A stretch of DNA of 64,000 bases, taken from assembly GCA_963772645.1 (NCBI GenBank), contig CAVYYD010000002.1, positions 62,001 to 126,000 of the forward strand, in the 5' to 3' direction. The stretch comes from DASSQJ01 sp963772645 (GTDB taxonomy: Bacteria; Actinomycetota; Actinomycetes; Actinomycetales; Dermatophilaceae). The notes under the pieces are model-generated. The model had not been told where the DNA came from. It did no database searches and saw only the letters and a program-made list of their open reading frames with translations. Below are positions 50,791-63,330 of this stretch, piece by piece (positions within the stretch are counted from its first letter, which is position 1; each line of letters starts with the position of its first letter). Both the position numbers and the translations under genes were made by a program.

Positions 50791-52011
50791 GTGCCACGAC
50801 TGCCCGACGGCGAGCCCGCCCCCGCCTCCGGCGAGCTGCCGGCCGGCGCCGTCGCCGCGCTCGGCGAGGGCCGGTTCGGCATCTACCTCCACGTCCCGTT
50901 CTGCGCGGTCCGGTGCGGGTACTGCGACTTCAACACCTACACGCTCGCCGAGCTGGGGCCTGGGGCGTCCACCGGGGACTTCGCCGGCACCGCGCTGGCC
51001 GAGCTCGACCTGGCCGGCCGGGTGCTCGGTGAGAGCGCGCCGGTGGTCGACACGGTCTTCGTCGGGGGCGGCACGCCGACCCTGCTCCCCGCCGCCCACC
51101 TCGTGCGGCTGCTCGCCGGCGTCCGGGAGCGGTTCGGGCTCGCCCCGGGCGCCGAGGTGACGACCGAGGCCAACCCCGACTCGGTGACCCCCGCCGCGCT
51201 CGAGGAGCTCGCCGTCGGTGGCTTCACCCGGGTCAGCCTGGGGATGCAGTCCGCCGTGCCACACGTCCTGGCCACGCTCGAGCGCACGCACGACCCGGCC
51301 GGCGTCGGCGAGGCGGTCGCCGCTGCTCGAGGGGCCGGCCTGGCCACGAGCGTCGACCTCATCTACGGCACACCGGGGGAGTCCCTCGACGACTGGCGGA
51401 CGAGCCTGGAGGCGGCGGTGGCCCTCGAGCCGGACCACGTCTCGGCCTACGCCCTCGTCGTCGAGGAGGGGACCCGGATGGCGGCGCAGGTGCGCCGCGG
51501 CGAGCTGCCCGCGCCCGACGGTGACGACGAGGCCGACAAGTACGAGCTCGCCGACGACGTGCTGTCCGCGGCCGGGTACCGCTGGTACGAGGTGAGCAAC
51601 TGGGCCCGGAGCGAGGAGGCGCGCTGCCGGCACAACGAGGGCTACTGGCGGGGGGACGCGTGGTGGGGCGTCGGCCCGGGGGCCCACTCGCACGTCGGCG
51701 GGGTCCGCTGGTGGAACGTCAAGCACCCGCGGGCGTACGCAGCCCGGCTCGCGGCGGGCGGCTCGCCCGCGGCCGGCCGGGAGGTCCTCACCCCTGGTCA
51801 GCGGTACGACGAGGAGGTGCTGCTCGGGGTGCGCGTGCGCGAGGGCCTGGCACTCGACCGGCTCGAGGACGCCGGGCGGGCCGCGGTCGCCGGCCTCGTG
51901 GCCGACGGCCTGCTCGACGGCACCGCGGCCGTGCGCGGCCGACGAGCCGTGCTCACCCGGCGCGGGCGCCTGCTGGCCGACACGGTCGTGCGCCGGCTGC
52001 TCGGCCTCTGA
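50791..52011 (+). CDS. hemW: Radical SAM heme chaperone HemW
   Basis: 406-residue HemN-like radical-SAM protein. The cluster motif is CAVRCGYCDFN, followed by TVFVGGGTPTLLPAAHLVRL, EVTTEANPDSVTPAALEELA, RVSLGMQSAVPHVLATLERT and VDLIYGTPGESLDDWRTSLE; the HemN C-terminal domain includes HNEGYWRGDAWWGVGPGAHS. HemW binds and transfers heme and does not act as coproporphyrinogen oxidase, which this sequence style fits. In many bacteria it lies near lepA, hrcA and dnaJ, as here. Intact. Confidence 0.92.
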   Translation: MPRLPDGEPAPASGELPAGAVAALGEGRFGIYLHVPFCAVRCGYCDFNTYTLAELGPGASTGDFAGTALAELDLAGRVLGESAPVVDTVFVGGGTPTLLPAAHLVRLLAGVRERFGLAPGAEVTTEANPDSVTPAALEELAVGGFTRVSLGMQSAVPHVLATLERTHDPAGVGEAVAAARGAGLATSVDLIYGTPGESLDDWRTSLEAAVALEPDHVSAYALVVEEGTRMAAQVRRGELPAPDGDDEADKYELADDVLSAAGYRWYEVSNWARSEEARCRHNEGYWRGDAWWGVGPGAHSHVGGVRWWNVKHPRAYAARLAAGGSPAAGREVLTPGQRYDEEVLLGVRVREGLALDRLEDAGRAAVAGLVADGLLDGTAAVRGRRAVLTRRGRLLADTVVRRLLGL

Positions 52012-52041
52012 GGACCGACCAGCCGGCGCACGGGCCGGGGG

Positions 52042-52656
52042 TCAGCGGACGAACTTGTAGGTGAGCGGCGGGTCCCACCACTCGCCGTTGTTGGCCTTGA
52101 CCATCCCGATGATGTGCAGGACGAGGGCGTAGATGCCCACGAGGACGATGGTGACGAAGCCGACGAGCACGAACATCAGGACGAACGAGATGACCACGCC
52201 GATCACCGTGGTGATCTGGATGTTGAGCGCGTTCGCCGTCTGGGCCCGGATGTAGGCGCCGCGGTCGCGGTACATGAGGTAGAGGACGAGTGCGGCGACG
52301 AAGCCGAGGATCCCGCTGGTGATGATCATCGCGCCGAGCGTGATCCCGTGCGTCGCCATGCCCCAGGTGCGCTCCTCCTGCGGCGACATCGGGGCCTGGC
52401 CGGCCGGCGCGTAGCCCGGGGCCTGGGCGTACTGCTGCGGCGCCGTGTACCCCTGAGGGGGCGGCGGCGCGTACGGCTGGCCGGGCGCGGCGTACGACGG
52501 GTCCGGCGGCGGCGGAGGCGCGGGGGTGGCCTCGGGGCCGGTCGCCGCGCCGGGCTCCTGCGGCGGTGCGGCCCCGCCGGTCTCGGGGTCGGGGGTCTCG
52601 GCGGCGCGCGCGGCGGGGTCGCGCGGTTCGTCGGGACGGGGGGTGGTCTCGCTCAT
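52042..52656 (-). CDS. DUF4870 domain membrane protein with Pro-rich N-terminus
   Basis: 204-residue protein. The first about 95 residues are low-complexity Pro/Ala/Gln/Tyr (SYAAPGQPYAPPPPQGYTAP) and probably disordered. The rest is a DUF4870 domain: TWGMATHGITLGAMIITSGI, LVLYLMYRDRGAYIRAQTAN, ALNIQITTVIGVVISFVLMF and a third helix, ending NNGEWWDPPLTYKFVR. Three or four membrane helices. GGAGGGAG lies about seven bases before ATG 52656. Function unknown; it converges on hemW. Confidence 0.83.
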   Translation of the reverse strand: MSETTPRPDEPRDPAARAAETPDPETGGAAPPQEPGAATGPEATPAPPPPPDPSYAAPGQPYAPPPPQGYTAPQQYAQAPGYAPAGQAPMSPQEERTWGMATHGITLGAMIITSGILGFVAALVLYLMYRDRGAYIRAQTANALNIQITTVIGVVISFVLMFVLVGFVTIVLVGIYALVLHIIGMVKANNGEWWDPPLTYKFVR

Positions 52657-52814
52657 GGTGTCTCCCTCCAGTGCGTTCGCCTCCATCAAACACCCGCCGG
52701 CCGCCTGGTCGCAGGGGTTCCGGGGGCGGGTCGGGGTCGGGTCCGGGGTCGGCTCAGGGACGACCCCGAGAGGTTCCGGGCCCGCCCTGACGTGGTGGGT
52801 CGACCGGGCCGACC

Positions 52815-53669
52815 TCAAGCCGGGGGCGTGACGAAGTCGACGAGCTCCTCGACCCGGCCGAGCAGCTCGGGCTCGAGGTCGGTCCAGGAGCCCACCGAGG
52901 CGAGGATCCGCCGCCAGGCCCGGGCCAGGTCCGCCTGGTCGGCGTGCGGCCAGCCGAGGTGGGCGCAGATGCCGTGCTTCCACGAGGTGCCCCGCGGCAC
53001 CACCGGCCAGGCCTCCATCCCGAGCCGTTGCGGCTTCACCGACTGCCAGACGTCGACGTAGGGGTGGCCGACGACGAGCACGTGCTCGGCCCAGGGCCGC
53101 AGGGCCCGCACCTCCTCGACGACCCGCGACTCCTTGGTTCCGGGCACGAGGTGGTCGACGAGCACGCCCATCCGGCGGCCCGGCCCCGGTGCGAAGTCCC
53201 GGACCGCCCCCGCGAGGTCGTCCACGCCGTCCAGCATCTCCACGACGACGCCCTCCACCCTCAGGTCGGCGCCCCACACCTTCTCGACGAGCTCGGCGTC
53301 GTGCCGGCCCTCGACGAAGATCCGCGAGCCGCTGGCCACCCGTGCCCGCCGCCCGTGTACCGCGACCGAACCGCTGGCCGTCCGCGACGGGGCGGCCGGG
53401 GGCGCCGGGCGCGGGGCCACGAGGACGACGGGGGCGCCGTCGAGGAGGAACCCCGGCCCGAGCGGGAACCCGCGGCTGCGGCCGCGGCGGTCCTCGAGCT
53501 GGACCACGTGCATCCCCCCGGCCTTCTCGACCCGGACGACCGCGCCGCACCAGCCCGACTCGGCATCCTCGAGGACGGTGCCCGGCTCGGCGACCACCTC
53601 GGTGGACCGACCGCGCGGCGGCCGGCGCCAGTCCCCGGAGAGCACGTCCGTCCCGTACCTGTCGACCAC
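52815..53669 (-). CDS. DUF3097 family protein
   Basis: 284-residue actinobacterial conserved protein beginning MVDRYGTDVL. A beta-rich N-terminal part (GAVVRVEKAGGMHVVQLEDR) is followed by RIFVEGRHDAELVEKVWGAD and MGVLVDHLVPGTKESRVVEE, a Toprim-like arrangement of Glu and Asp residues, then HVLVVGHPYVDVWQSVKPQR. The Toprim resemblance is my reading; no activity is established for the family. Intact and of usual length. Start GTG 53669 is set by the -10 six bases upstream. Divergent from hrcA. Confidence 0.85.
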   Translation of the reverse strand: MVDRYGTDVLSGDWRRPPRGRSTEVVAEPGTVLEDAESGWCGAVVRVEKAGGMHVVQLEDRRGRSRGFPLGPGFLLDGAPVVLVAPRPAPPAAPSRTASGSVAVHGRRARVASGSRIFVEGRHDAELVEKVWGADLRVEGVVVEMLDGVDDLAGAVRDFAPGPGRRMGVLVDHLVPGTKESRVVEEVRALRPWAEHVLVVGHPYVDVWQSVKPQRLGMEAWPVVPRGTSWKHGICAHLGWPHADQADLARAWRRILASVGSWTDLEPELLGRVEELVDFVTPPA

Positions 53670-53675
53670 CGGGCG

Positions 53676-53681
53676 AGGCTA
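53676..53681 (-). promoter_or_regulatory. -10 hexamer for the DUF3097 gene
   Basis: TAGCCT on the minus strand, six-base spacer, GTG 53669. Leaderless geometry. Confidence 0.45.
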
Positions 53682-53746
53682 GCCCGGGAGGGGCCGTCGG
53701 CCGGTGCTGCCGCGCCGCGGCTTTCGCGATGTCGGCGCCGACGACG

Positions 53747-53752
53747 TAGGAT
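53747..53752 (+). promoter_or_regulatory. -10 hexamer of the hrcA-dnaJ operon
   Basis: TAGGAT immediately before the CIRCE element and sharing one base with it; TTCGCG 18 bases upstream is a weak -35. HrcA bound at CIRCE would block the start site. Confidence 0.5.
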
Positions 53753-53778
53753 TGGCACTCGGACGGCGAGAGTGCCAA
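53752..53778 (+). promoter_or_regulatory. CIRCE operator
   Basis: TTGGCACTC, nine bases, GAGTGCCAA. Matches the CIRCE consensus TTAGCACTC-N9-GAGTGCTAA with one symmetrical change in each arm, keeping perfect dyad symmetry. It is the binding site for HrcA, encoded 53 bp downstream, so hrcA-dnaJ is autoregulated by heat and misfolded protein through GroE. Confidence 0.93.
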
Positions 53779-53831
53779 CCACGGCCGCGCCGGACGATCC
53801 GAACGCGAACGACCGGCCCGGGAGGTGACCG

Positions 53832-54860
53832 ATGAGCGAGGACCGTCGCCTGCGCGTCCTGCGTGCGATCGTCCAGGACTACGTGAGCACCTCCGAGCCG
53901 GTCGGCTCCAAGGCCCTGCTCGAGCGGCACCAGCTCGGGGTCTCGGCGGCCACCGTCCGCAACGACATGGCCGCGCTCGAGGAGGACGGCCTGATCGCCG
54001 CCCCGCACACCAGCGCCGGCCGGGTGCCCACCGACGCCGGCTACCGCCTGTTCGTCGACCGGCTCTCACAGATCAAGCCGATGACACCGGCCGAGCAGCG
54101 CGCGATCAGCCAGTTCCTCGAGACCGCGGTCGACCTCGACGACGTCGTCGACCGCACGGTGCGCCTGCTCGCCTCGCTGACCCACCAGGTCGCCGTCGTC
54201 CAGTACCCCTCGCTGTCCCGGTCCTCGGTGCGCCACGTCGAGCTGGTCCCGATCGGCGGCAGCCGGCTGCTCGTCGTCCTCATCACCACCACCGGGCGGG
54301 TGGAGCAGCGGGTCATCGACGCCGGCACCGACCTGCTGACCGAGGCCGGCGAGGCCGACCTCGCCACGGTGCGGGCCGCCCTCAACAGCGCCACCGCCGG
54401 GCGCACGCTCGGGGAGGCATCCGCCGAGCTGGACTCGGTCCCCGAGCGGCTCGACCCGGCCCTGCGCGACCTGGTCCGTGCGGTGTCCACGGCGCTCGAG
54501 GACAGCCTCGTCGAGGAGAGCGAGGAGCGGGTCGTCCTCGCAGGTACCGCCAACCTCGCCCGCTCCGCCGACTTCACGACGAGCATCGGCCCGGTGCTCG
54601 AGGCCCTCGAGGAGCACGTCGTGCTCCTCAAGCTCCTCGGTACGGTGGCCGAGCAGGACGGCGGCGTGGCCGTCCGGATCGGGCACGAGAACCCGTACGC
54701 GGGGCTTCGGTCGACCTCGATGGTCACCACCGGCTACGGCGTCGGCGCCGACCTCGTCGCCGGGCTCGGCGTCGTCGGCCCCACCCGCATGGACTACCCG
54801 ACGACGATGGCGGCGGTCCGTGCCGTCGCCACCTACGTCTCCCGCATCCTCGCCGACTGA
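53832..54860 (+). CDS. hrcA: Heat-inducible transcription repressor HrcA
   Basis: 342-residue repressor of CIRCE-controlled chaperone genes. The winged-helix N-terminus reads RLRVLRAIVQDYVSTSEPVG, GVSAATVRNDMAALEEDGLI and HTSAGRVPTDAGYRLFVDRL; the GAF-like middle and C-terminal domain follow, ending GPTRMDYPTTMAAVRAVATY. GGGAGG ends six bases before ATG 53832. It is the first gene of an operon with dnaJ and rsmE. Intact. Confidence 0.96.
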   Translation: MSEDRRLRVLRAIVQDYVSTSEPVGSKALLERHQLGVSAATVRNDMAALEEDGLIAAPHTSAGRVPTDAGYRLFVDRLSQIKPMTPAEQRAISQFLETAVDLDDVVDRTVRLLASLTHQVAVVQYPSLSRSSVRHVELVPIGGSRLLVVLITTTGRVEQRVIDAGTDLLTEAGEADLATVRAALNSATAGRTLGEASAELDSVPERLDPALRDLVRAVSTALEDSLVEESEERVVLAGTANLARSADFTTSIGPVLEALEEHVVLLKLLGTVAEQDGGVAVRIGHENPYAGLRSTSMVTTGYGVGADLVAGLGVVGPTRMDYPTTMAAVRAVATYVSRILAD

Positions 54861-54900
54861 CGGCGACCCGACTCCCATCCCGCCGGAGGACCCACCGACC

Positions 54901-56031
54901 GTGAACGACTACTACGCCGACCTCGGCGTCGCCCGCGACGCGACCGCGGAGGACATCAAGCGCGCCTACCGCCGGGCCGCCCGACGACTGCACCCCGACG
55001 TCAACCCGGGCCCCGAGGCCGAGGAGCAGTTCAAGAAGGTCTCCCAGGCCTACGACGTGCTCTCCGACGCCGAGAAGCGCCGCAACTACGACATGGGCGC
55101 CGACCCCTACGCCGACGGCGCCGCCGGGTTCGGCCAGGGCTTCTCGTTCAGCGACATCATGGACGCGTTCTTCGGGGCCGGCGCACCCGGGACGGCCGGC
55201 CGCGGGCCCCGCTCGCGCACCACCCGCGGCCAGGACGCCCTGGTCAGGCTCGACATCGACCTCGCCGACGCGGTCTTCGGGGCGCAGAAGGAGCTCACCA
55301 TCGACACCGCCGTGGCCTGCGGCACCTGCCACGGCGACGGGATGCAGCCGGGCACCTCGACCCGGACCTGCGACGTCTGCGGCGGCCGCGGGGAGATCCA
55401 GCAGGTCCAGCGCAGCTTCCTCGGCCAGGTGATGACCACCCGCCCGTGCATGACCTGCCAGGGCTTCGGCCAGATCATCACCGACCCCTGCTACGAGTGC
55501 TCGGGCGACGGGCGGGTGCGCACCCGCCGCACCCTGACCCTCAAGGTCCCCGCCGGCGTCGACACCGGCACCCGGATCCAGCTCGCGGGGGAGGGCGAGG
55601 TCGGCCACGGCGCCGGCCCGGCCGGCGACCTCTACGTCGAGGTGGCCGTCAACCGCCACCCGGTCTTCCAGCGCCGGGGTGACGACCTCCACGCCACGGT
55701 CGAGCTGCCGATGACCGCGGCGGCGCTCGGTGCGACGCTGCACATGGACACCTTCGACGGCCCGCAGGACCTCGACGTCCGGCGCGGCACCCAGTCCGGG
55801 GACGCGATCACCCTGCGTGGCCTGGGTGTCACCCACCTGCGGGGCGCCGGCCGGGGCGACGTCGTCGTCCACGCGATGGTCCACACCCCGACGCGGCTGG
55901 ACCCCGAGCAGGAGGAGCTCCTCCGCCAGCTGGCCAAGGTCCGCGGCGAGGAGCGCCCGGAGGGCCGGGTCACCAGCCCCGCCGAGGGCTCCCTCTTCGG
56001 CAAGCTGCGGGACGCCTTCAAGGCGCGCTGA
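54901..56031 (+). CDS. dnaJ: Chaperone DnaJ (DnaJ2 type)
   Basis: 376-residue type I Hsp40. J domain: DYYADLGVARDATAEDIKRA with the HPD triad in RRLHPDVNPG; Gly/Phe-rich linker (GFGQGFSFSDIMDAFFGAG); four zinc repeats CGTCHGDG, CDVCGGRG, CMTCQGFG and CYECSGDG; then the substrate-binding C-terminal domains. Coupling with hrcA rather than with dnaK-grpE is typical of the second DnaJ of actinobacteria. Starts at GTG 54901, 40 bp after hrcA. Confidence 0.94.
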   Translation: MNDYYADLGVARDATAEDIKRAYRRAARRLHPDVNPGPEAEEQFKKVSQAYDVLSDAEKRRNYDMGADPYADGAAGFGQGFSFSDIMDAFFGAGAPGTAGRGPRSRTTRGQDALVRLDIDLADAVFGAQKELTIDTAVACGTCHGDGMQPGTSTRTCDVCGGRGEIQQVQRSFLGQVMTTRPCMTCQGFGQIITDPCYECSGDGRVRTRRTLTLKVPAGVDTGTRIQLAGEGEVGHGAGPAGDLYVEVAVNRHPVFQRRGDDLHATVELPMTAAALGATLHMDTFDGPQDLDVRRGTQSGDAITLRGLGVTHLRGAGRGDVVVHAMVHTPTRLDPEQEELLRQLAKVRGEERPEGRVTSPAEGSLFGKLRDAFKAR

Positions 56032-56040
56032 GCCCGGCCG

Positions 56041-56784
56041 ATGAGCCTCCCGTACCACCTCGTCACCCCGGACCGCCTCGCCGCGGCCGTCCCCGGCTCC
56101 CGGCTCGTCCTCGACGGTCCGGAGGGACGGCACGCCGCGACCGTGCGGCGCACCCGGGTCGGTGAGGGGCTCGTCCTCGTCGACGGCTCCGGCACCCGGG
56201 TCCGGGCCGAGGTGGTCGCGGTCGGCGGGGACCTCCTCGACCTGCGCGTCGAGGAGGTCACGCTCGAGCCGGAGCCCGCCCCCCGCTTCGTCCTCGTCCA
56301 GGCCCTGGCCAAGGGCGAGCGTGACGAGCAGGCGGTCGAGGCCGCGACCGAGTTCGGGGTCGACGAGGTGCTGCCCTGGCAGGCGGCACGGTGTGTCGTG
56401 CAGTGGCGCGGCGAGCGCGGCGAGCGGTCCCGGCGCAAGTGGGACGCCGTGCTCACCGCGGCGACGAAGCAGTCCCGGCGGGCCCGGCGCCCGGTGCTCG
56501 GGCCGACCCTGACCACCGCCGACCTCGCCGAGCGGGTGAGCGCCTCGGCCGCCGCCTACGTCCTGCACGAGGAGGCCACGGTGCCCCTCGCCGGCGTGCC
56601 GCTGCCGGAGGCCGGTGACGTGCTGCTCGTCGTCGGGCCGGAGGGCGGGATCGCCCCCGAGGAGGTCGGACGGCTCGAGGCCGCCGGTGCCGTCACGGTG
56701 CGCCTCGGCGGCACCGTGCTGCGCTCCTCGAGCGCCGGACCGGCCGCGCTCGCCGTGCTCAGCGCACGCTCCCGCTGGCGCTGA
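56041..56784 (+). CDS. rsmE: 16S rRNA (uracil-1498-N3)-methyltransferase
   Basis: 247-residue SPOUT-family methyltransferase modifying U1498 in the 30S subunit. The N-terminal PUA-like part is HLVTPDRLAAAVPGSRLVLD; the catalytic knot includes LVQALAKGERDEQAVEAATE, KQSRRARRPVLGP, LLVVGPEGGIAPEEVGRLEA and RLGGTVLRSSSAGPAALAVL. It begins 9 bp after dnaJ, continuing the hrcA operon as in many genomes. Intact. Confidence 0.94.
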   Translation: MSLPYHLVTPDRLAAAVPGSRLVLDGPEGRHAATVRRTRVGEGLVLVDGSGTRVRAEVVAVGGDLLDLRVEEVTLEPEPAPRFVLVQALAKGERDEQAVEAATEFGVDEVLPWQAARCVVQWRGERGERSRRKWDAVLTAATKQSRRARRPVLGPTLTTADLAERVSASAAAYVLHEEATVPLAGVPLPEAGDVLLVVGPEGGIAPEEVGRLEAAGAVTVRLGGTVLRSSSAGPAALAVLSARSRWR

Positions 56785-56794
56785 CCGCCCCGCC

Positions 56795-56812
56795 CCTCGG
56801 CACCCGCCGAGG
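56795..56812 (+). terminator. Hairpin after rsmE
   Basis: CCTCGGC (56795-56801) and GCCGAGG (56806-56812) pair around a four-base loop, 10 bases after the rsmE stop. A second G/C-only inverted repeat follows closely. Likely end of the hrcA operon. Confidence 0.5.
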
Positions 56813-56868
56813 CGGGCCCCCCCGAGGGGGGCGCGCTCCTGCCCCGGACCCCCACCGGGGGCGGTGGC

Positions 56869-56874
56869 TAGGGT
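56869..56874 (+). promoter_or_regulatory. -10 hexamer for the HIT gene
   Basis: TAGGGT, six-base spacer, ATG 56881. Leaderless geometry, so the HIT gene is separate from the hrcA operon. Confidence 0.45.
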
Positions 56875-56880
56875 CAGGAC

Positions 56881-57231
56881 ATGAGCCGGACCACGACCGA
56901 CTGCCTGTTCTGCCGGATCGCCACGGGCGAGGCCACCGCCACCGTGGTCGCCGAGACCGGCCACTCGCTGGCCTTCCGCGACATCCAGCCCCAGGCGCCG
57001 ACGCACGTTCTCGTCATCCCCCGCCGGCACGTCGCCGACCTCGGCGAGCTCGCCGACCACCCGGGGGAGCTCGCCGACGCCGTGGTGCTCGCGCGGAGCG
57101 TCGCGGCCGACCTCGGCCTCGAGCGCGGCTACCGCCTCGTCGCCAACACCGGCGCCCAGGCCCACCAGACCGTCTTCCACGCGCACCTGCACGTCCTCGG
57201 CGGCCGGGACCTGGGCTGGCCGCCCGGCTGA
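56881..57231 (+). CDS. HIT-family (HINT-type) nucleotide hydrolase
   Basis: 116-residue HIT-superfamily protein: CLFCRIATGEATATVV with a zinc-type Cys pair at the N-terminus, FRDIQPQAPTHVLVIPRRH, and the catalytic histidine triad HQTVFHAHLHVLGGRDLGW. HINT proteins hydrolyse AMP-lysine and other nucleoside phosphoramidates. Intact; converges on the glycyl-tRNA synthetase gene. Confidence 0.93.
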   Translation: MSRTTTDCLFCRIATGEATATVVAETGHSLAFRDIQPQAPTHVLVIPRRHVADLGELADHPGELADAVVLARSVAADLGLERGYRLVANTGAQAHQTVFHAHLHVLGGRDLGWPPG

Positions 57232-57234
57232 GCG

Positions 57235-57255
57235 GCCGGCCGGCTGCGGGCCGGC
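57235..57255. terminator. Short hairpin between convergent HIT and glycyl-tRNA synthetase genes
   Basis: GCCGGCC (57235-57241) pairs with GGCCGGC (57249-57255) around a seven-base loop, in the 28-bp gap between the two stop codons. Can act in both directions. Confidence 0.45.
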
Positions 57256-57259
57256 GCGC

Positions 57260-60283
<3,024 letters not shown>

Positions 60284-60453
60284 GGTGCTCCTCGGGTGGG
60301 TCGTCGATCGCGGACTGGCGGGCGGCGTCCGGCGGCGGAGGAGTCCCTCGACGCCGGCGGTGGCCGCCGCGCACACCGGGCCAATCCTAGTGCGGACCGC
60401 ACCGGGCGCCGAGCCGGGCCGCCCACGGCCCGCGGCCTAGACTGGGGCCCACG

Positions 60454-61556
<1,103 letters not shown>

Positions 61557-61560
<4 letters not shown>

Positions 61561-62024
61561 GCATCGACGTCCTCAACGAGACCGAGCTCGCCCTCGACGA
61601 GCTCGAGCTCGTGGCCTGCGCCCGGTACGTCATGGCCGAGATGAAGGTCCACCCGCAGGCCGACCTCTGCCTGCGGCTCGTCGACGAGCCGGCGATGGAG
61701 ACCCTGCACGTGCAGTGGATGGACCTCCCGGGCCCGACCGACGTCATGAGCTTCCCCATGGACGAGCTGCGCCCGGGTCGCGACGGCGCGGAGCCGGAGG
61801 AGGGGGTCCTCGGCGACGTCGTGCTCTGTCCGAGCGTCGCCGCGAGGCAGGCCCGCGAGGCCGGGCACGCCACCGAGGAGGAGCTGCTCCTCCTGACCAC
61901 CCACGGCATCCTCCACCTCCTCGGCTTCGACCACGCCGAGCCCGAGGACGAGAAGGAGATGTTCGAGCTGCAGCGCCAGCTGCTCCTCACCTTCCTCGCC
62001 ACCCGCGGCCGCCCGAGCGACTGA
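61557..62024 (+). CDS. ybeY: Endoribonuclease YbeY
   Basis: 155-residue metal-dependent RNase for 16S rRNA 3'-end maturation and ribosome quality control. The zinc motif H-x3-H-x5-H is HGILHLLGFDH, preceded by DLCLRLVDEPAMETLHVQWM and TDVMSFPMDE. Translationally coupled to phoH through an ATGA overlap and followed 16 bp later by the CorC-type gene, the standard phoH-ybeY-corC-era order. Confidence 0.95.
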
Positions 62025-62040
62025 GCCTGCGAGCCCTTCG

Positions 62041-63330
62041 ATGACCCGGCTCGTCCTCGCGGCGGCGCTCGCCACCCTCCTCGCCTTCCTCATCTCGATG
62101 GCCGAGTCCGCCCTCCAGCGGATGTCCCGGGTGCGTGCCGAGGAGCTCGAGGACGAGGGGCGCCCCGGGGCCGGTGCCCTCGTCCGGGTCGTCGGCGACA
62201 CCGCGGCCTATCTCTCGGTGCTCTCGTTCCTGCGCGTCATCGCGGAGTCGACGGCGGCGGTCATGGTCACCCTCGCTGCGGTGGAGCACGTCGACGGGAC
62301 GTGGCAGCCGTTCCTCGTGGCCATCGGGGTCATGGCCCTCATCTCGTTCGCCGTGGTCGGCGTCTCGCCCGGAACCCTGGGGCGGCAGCACAGCACGGCC
62401 GTCGCCCTCGTCGCGGCGCCGCTGGCGATCTGGCTGCGGCGCGTGCTCGGCCCGTTCTCCCGGCTCCTCATCGCGCTGACCAACGCCGTCACCCCGGGCA
62501 AGGGGTTCCGGGACGGGCCGTTCGAGAGCGAGTCCGAGCTGCGCGACCTCGTCGACGTGGCCCGGGAGAACCGGCTCATCGAGGCCGACGAGCGGGCCAT
62601 GATCCACTCGGTCTTCGAGCTCGGCGACACCCTGGCCCGCGAGGTCATGGTCCCGCGCACCGACATGGTCGCCATCGACGAGGACCGGGTGAACCGGCAG
62701 GCGATGAGCCTGTTCCTCCGCTCCGGGTTCTCCCGCATCCCGGTGGTCGGCGACGGGATGGACGACGTCGTCGGGCTGCTCTACCTCAAGGACGTCATGC
62801 GCCGGCTCAACGCCGACCCCGAGGCCGCCTCGCAGCCGGTGACCGCGCTGATGCGGCCGCCGCGCTTCGTCCCGGACAGCAAGCCGGTCGACGACCTGCT
62901 CCGGGAGATGCAGCTCGAGCAGACCCACCTTGCCGTGGTGGTCGACGAGTACGGCGGCACGGCCGGGATCGTGACGATCGAGGACATCCTGGAGGAGATC
63001 GTCGGGGAGATCACCGACGAGTACGACCGGGAGGCCCCCGAGGTCGAGGACCTCGGCGAGGGCCGGACCCGGGTCGCGGCGACGATGCACGTCGACGACC
63101 TGGCCGACCTCCTCGACGTCGACCTCGAGGAGGACGAGGTCGACACGGTCGGCGGGCTGATCGCCAAGACGATCGGGAAGGTGCCGATCCTCGGGTCGAC
63201 GTGCGAGGTGGCCGGGCTGCGGCTCACCGCCGAACGGATGCACGGGCGGCGGCACCGGATCGCGACGGTGCTCGTCGAGCGGGTCGAGGCGCCGGTCGAC
63301 CAGGACCACGTGGAGGAGCGGGCCGGATGA
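62041..63330 (+). CDS. CNNM/CorC-type transporter protein (hemolysin C family)
   Basis: 429-residue membrane protein: a CNNM/DUF21 domain with about four helices (FLISMAESALQRMSRVRAEE, then the STAAVMVTLAAV and PFLVAIGVMALISFAVVGVS helices), a CBS pair (VMVPRTDMVAIDEDRVNRQA; DDVVGLLYLKDVMRRLNADP; VVDEYGGTAGIVTIEDILEE) and a C-terminal CorC/HlyC domain. Likely magnesium or cobalt efflux or its regulation; not a hemolysin in any demonstrated sense. Its stop overlaps the era start (ATGA). Confidence 0.9.
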   Translation: MTRLVLAAALATLLAFLISMAESALQRMSRVRAEELEDEGRPGAGALVRVVGDTAAYLSVLSFLRVIAESTAAVMVTLAAVEHVDGTWQPFLVAIGVMALISFAVVGVSPGTLGRQHSTAVALVAAPLAIWLRRVLGPFSRLLIALTNAVTPGKGFRDGPFESESELRDLVDVARENRLIEADERAMIHSVFELGDTLAREVMVPRTDMVAIDEDRVNRQAMSLFLRSGFSRIPVVGDGMDDVVGLLYLKDVMRRLNADPEAASQPVTALMRPPRFVPDSKPVDDLLREMQLEQTHLAVVVDEYGGTAGIVTIEDILEEIVGEITDEYDREAPEVEDLGEGRTRVAATMHVDDLADLLDVDLEEDEVDTVGGLIAKTIGKVPILGSTCEVAGLRLTAERMHGRRHRIATVLVERVEAPVDQDHVEERAG